DNA of 64,000 nucleotides from Eudromia elegans. Its lineage: Eukaryota > Chordata > Aves > Tinamiformes > Tinamidae. Shown here in pieces: positions 60,355-64,000 of the stretch (position 1 is the stretch's first letter; every line of letters begins with the position of its first letter). The notes under the pieces were generated by a model. That model was given only the letters and a program-made list of their open reading frames with translations. It ran no database searches and was not told where the DNA came from. The stretch is taken from NCBI GenBank assembly GCA_003342815.1, contig PTEX01000294.1, positions 434,001-498,000 on the forward strand. The letters run 5' to 3'. The position numbers and the translations under genes are program-made.

Positions 60355-62397
60355 CTTGAAGGAAAAAGGAGCACTTCAGAACTGCTGCTTTCTCATGATA
60401 GTTTTTCCAAATAGATTTGTTATCCCTTCAGAGGTTAGTGCTATACCATGGGAGGAAAGATGCTTTGTATTATTAAGTGCTCCGTTTCACTAAAGTCAAG
60501 TGACTTCCCAATGTACCAATTCCAACCAAAAACAGTATAACCCCTTTCATCTTGTATTCCCCTTTAAAAAAGGAGCATTCCAGCTCCCTTTTCCCATTGC
60601 AGGATTCACATGACCATCTCCACGTTTGAAACCAACACGCTCTCAAGGCTTTGGAGGCCAGACTGCTAATCTCCTGACAAGTGCATTTCTTTGCAGTGTG
60701 ACTGGGGTTGGCCCATCGCCCTTAATGGCTTGGCCCTCTGACAGCTGGCAGTGATTTTCTGACGACTGGAGCCTCAGCTACATGCCCCCTGACAGCAGCA
60801 GAATAATATTCTCATGCCTGTGATAATGGCAAATGCATTTGGAAAGCTCATGAATAAAATTCCCTTCTTTGTCTCTTTTTATAACTCTGACATGCTTCTC
60901 CGTTGCCCAATTTCTCCTCGTGCTTTTTCCCTCCACAGCTCTTTCTCCTGCTCTATTATTAGCCCTGGTGTTATCGCAGTGGCAGAGACAGACACTTTTA
61001 ATTTCTTCCCTGCTCTAGTCAACGCTCTTTCTTTGGGCCTTTTAGCGATATTCCCCAGACCTTGTTGACAGGGTGCTCTGTCAGCTTGGAGCCCTGTGTG
61101 AAACTGCCTTGCAGAGCCCCTCTTATTTTGCTCCTACCAGCTCCTGACAATGCCAGCCCCATCTGTCATGGGCCTCGCTTGCCAGCTTTGATATTTATTT
61201 TCAAAACATGCTTTTGACTCTTCTGTTTTCTCAGGGATGCTTGGGCTTGGTTCCACAAGCCTGACATACCTCCTAATTCAAAGAGAAGAGAGGGCTCTCA
61301 GAAGCCGGGAGGCTGGGCAGGGGAACCGCAGTGCAAAGACTGGTTTTTATTTGCTCTCAGGAGTTATTGTGAATCCACAACAGAGGAGAAGGAGCTGCTG
61401 GGGCTCCGATCCCAGTTACAGCTCGGTTGGAGCAGCACTCAGCGCAGTGGAGCCTGGGTGTTTTCTTTTTTTTTTTTTTTTTCCTCAACCTCATTTTTTT
61501 TTCCCAAGTTGAGACACTTCCACACAACCCAAGGACATTCACTTGTGTGGAGCAGCACCACTTGATCCCCCACTAAACCCCATTCCTCCAATATTTTAGG
61601 ATACAATATTTTAGGATACCTATCTTGTGACTGCATCCATTTAGCATCGGCAGGTGTTGCTAGGCCTGTCAGGCTCGAAGCTTGAACCCGTTCCTAAGCC
61701 TGCTTGCTCTGTAGAAGAGCAGACAGACTCATAAGTCTTGTGCTGTCGTCGATTTGTTGGCTCGTAGCCTGCCTGCAGCATAGCTTCAAAACTTCCGTGC
61801 TGTGTTTAAGAGCAGCTGAGCTAAGCAAGCTGCTCATTTATTGTGCTGCTTGACAGTTCCCTTGTCCTCGTCTACACGATGTGAAGGAGAACTGGGCTCT
61901 GCACGGCAATGCCGAAATAGGCTGAAGCCTTCTCTTCCATGCACGTTGTAGAGTTATCCTCAAACCCCCATGTGAGTGTGTGTGCTGGAGAATATGCATA
62001 TCAGTGAGTCTGGTCCTGAAAGTGGGCCTAAAACCCATCAGCCTGTCAGTTTGGGGAGCTATTTATGCATCGTCCAGGAGAGCATAAAAATGAATTGAGT
62101 TTAGAACCTCTCTAAGAGTGACAAACGTGAGACTGGAGTGCTCAGTTCTGGGTTCAAGTGTGTTTTCTCTCTATCTTTCTGTTGTGCAGCAGGGGCATTG
62201 GCTGCATCCTCAAGAGCACCCTCTTTGTGCAATCAGAAATCTTCTGTTGCATTGGGCAAACAGCACCCTTCAAATTTCCAAATGTCAACTAAGAGCTGTT
62301 TAGGTCTGAGGGTTTAGCACATAGGCATCCTGATGCCCTGCACAAAGGTTTCCAGTTCTTTTAATGATGTTTTGCAGATCTGTCAAGGAGGCACATG
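60355..62397. other. Upstream intergenic sequence with a motif-rich block
   Basis: No gene recognised. The block at about 60680-61200 looks like a conserved non-coding element by composition and motif density. A 17-base T tract lies at 61466-61482 and a 15-base tandem duplication at 61590-61619. Confidence 0.5.
61590..61619. repeat. 15-base tandem duplication
   Basis: AATATTTTAGGATAC occurs twice in direct succession. Confidence 0.95.
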
Positions 62398-62604
62398 GGA
62401 GGAAGAACTTGCCTTTTAGAGTGACAGAGTCCTGGCACAGGTTGCCCAGAGAGGCTGTGGAGGCTCCTGCTCTGGAGATCTTCCAAACCCACCTGGTTGC
62501 CACCCTGTGCCCTGTGCTCTGGGTGTCCCTGCTGGAGCAGGGAATTGGACTAGATGATCTCTAGAGGTCCCTTCCAACCTCAACCATTCTGTGATTCTGT
62601 GATT
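62398..62604 (+). mobile_element. CR1 LINE, 3'-end fragment
   Basis: The ORF2 C-terminal remnant SWHRLPREAVEAPALEIFQ is followed by TTGGACTAGATGATCTCTAG, AGGTCCCTTCCAACC and two copies of the 8-base tail unit ATTCTGTG. It is 5'-truncated. Its tail differs from that of the copies at 4155 and 45031, pointing to another subfamily. Confidence 0.9.
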
Positions 62605-64000
62605 TTCTCTGAAAGAGCAAGGGTCAATGCAAACCTCCCTAGGCCAAAGTCGTTTGTACTGCTCCGCGTGGTCCACTGCAGATATTGCTGCTTGTGCTGG
62701 TGGCAGGGGAAAATATGACAGCTCAGGACCCTGTCTGAGCCCAGGTCAGTTCTTGCAGCAGTTGTGTGCACTGAGGAAAGTCTTTTGCTGGGTTTCTTGA
62801 GAAAAATCTGCATTGTGATGCCCCTTGAACCAGAGAAATCACAGGAATCTGCTCTTCAAAAGTGTTTGGGGGAAGTCCAAGACAACAGATTCTTTTTGAG
62901 ATACGGAAATCAGTGCAACTCCCCATTCAACAGGGTGGGCGAGTTGAAACAAGCAGTTCCCTAGAGCCCCCTTCAGAGCATCATTGTTCCCAGGAGAGGA
63001 GGTAGGACAAGCCTTTTGTTCTGCATTGCATGAGTGTCTCCAAGCAGGAAAAACACCCTGCAATTTCCTTCCATTTCTGCACTCTGCTATTGCTAACAAA
63101 GGACTGTCACAAGAGATCTCATGTCATGTTACATGGGCTCCCACGCAGGCTGTATTCCAAAGTGCTCAGTTATCCAGATGGCCTTTTAGTGGGAACTTTG
63201 AGAACATGCAGGCTTGACCACTTACGGGTGGGCCAGGGAGCTCACCTGGCTCATCACAGGACCTTGGTTCTCCTTGTTTTTCTATACACTGGTGTTAGGA
63301 GGCTGTAGGATAAAACAGACTGAAACACAGTGTTCTCCTGGCTTCTGGACATCCCAGCGTCAATGGGTGTCTTGTCTTCTGCAGATATGCAGCTCTGTAA
63401 TTCAGCATTGCCATTGCTAGTAACAGACTCCAGGTTTGTACTGATTTTGCAAGGTCTCAGGGCCGTACTAGCCAAGCTTACTCCATGTGAACTTCTTTTG
63501 GTCTGCCTGCAGCCTTTTTTTAAACTTGCCTTAGCTGTGACAGCAATGCCTTTAATTACCCAGGTATCTATAGCTAATTTGTTTTACCTTTGTGTATCTT
63601 TGTATGGTACAACCATAGCTCATATAGGTAGCAGTGACAATCAGTCATTCTGCGTAGAATGAGACCCTGGTGCTAAAGGTGACCAGAAAAAGAGATAAAG
63701 ACTAAGCAGTTTAACTAAGTGCATGTTACACTTTTAATTGTATTATTACTCTCATTGAGATTTCTTTTGTATACAAGCACTCTAATTCTATTATCCTTTT
63801 TTTTTGCAATAATTAGATATAGACTAATTATGGGTCTTGAATTGTACTAGCAATAAATTATTTGGTTTACTTAAATACATAGTGTGCTTCCTCTTTGCCT
63901 ATAAACAAAATTTTGAGTTCTGAGATTGACTTTTTTGGACCAAAGGCAAACGTCTATAGTACAGATATTTCCATCCAAGCTTGTTTCCTCAGATACTCAC
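62605..64000. other. Distal upstream flank, no gene recognised
   Basis: No coding exon, RNA gene or repeat recognised. The last six bases (63995-64000) read GTGAGT on the minus strand, a consensus donor, so a minus-strand exon may begin just past the window edge. Confidence 0.4.

Noticed and set aside
1-64000. tRNA genes, CRISPR arrays, bacterial operons, LTR retroviruses
   Set aside because: I looked for them and saw none. No tRNA-like fold with TTCGA loops, no spaced direct repeats and no recognisable paired LTRs were found by eye.

Overview
The window is nuclear DNA from a vertebrate, most likely a bird. Four copies of the 3' end of a CR1 LINE carry the ATTCTGTGATTC-type tail familiar from bird genomes. 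Other repeats are sparse, genes are intron-rich with GT-AG boundaries, and one CpG-island promoter lies in otherwise AT-rich sequence. CR1 also occurs in turtles and crocodilians, so 'bird' is an inference. Nothing bacterial, plasmid-like or CRISPR-like was seen.

The one gene identified with certainty is ACER3 (alkaline ceramidase 3). It is complete on the minus strand, from its ATG at 54775 in a CpG island to its stop codon at 11916-11918. I reconstructed eleven coding exons by hand: 54673-54775, 37392-37502, 32289-32341, 28587-28639, 26358-26439, 25597-25632 (a 36-base micro-exon), 18190-18248, 15908-16009, 13307-13411, 12196-12241 and 11916-11969. All introns are GT-AG and all phases agree. 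The 804-base CDS encodes 267 residues, the same length as human ACER3. The zinc and catalytic positions Ser77, His81, Asp92, His217 and His221 are all present, as are Cys21 and Cys196. The 3'UTR probably ends near 10.66 kb, after an AATAAA signal.

Layout. 1-10.6 kb is downstream of ACER3 and has a higher GC content in its first 5 kb. It holds a possible end of a plus-strand coding exon at 1-189 and one CR1 fragment. 10.6-54.8 kb is ACER3; its 17-kb first intron holds two CR1 copies in tandem and one coding-like plus-strand ORF. 54.6-55.0 kb is a CpG island that may drive transcription both ways and contains a near-consensus RFX X-box. 55-64 kb is upstream of ACER3. It holds a coding-like plus-strand exon at 55502-55635, a 238-base coding-like minus-strand exon at 60117-60354, three stretches with enhancer-like motif clusters, and a fourth CR1.

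No multi-gene 'system' is visible. The items most worth following are the two unassigned exon-like ORFs upstream of ACER3, the RFX-box promoter, and a duplicated 5' splice site after ACER3 exon 9. Unassigned ORFs are given with low confidence, because homology and RNA data could not be consulted.
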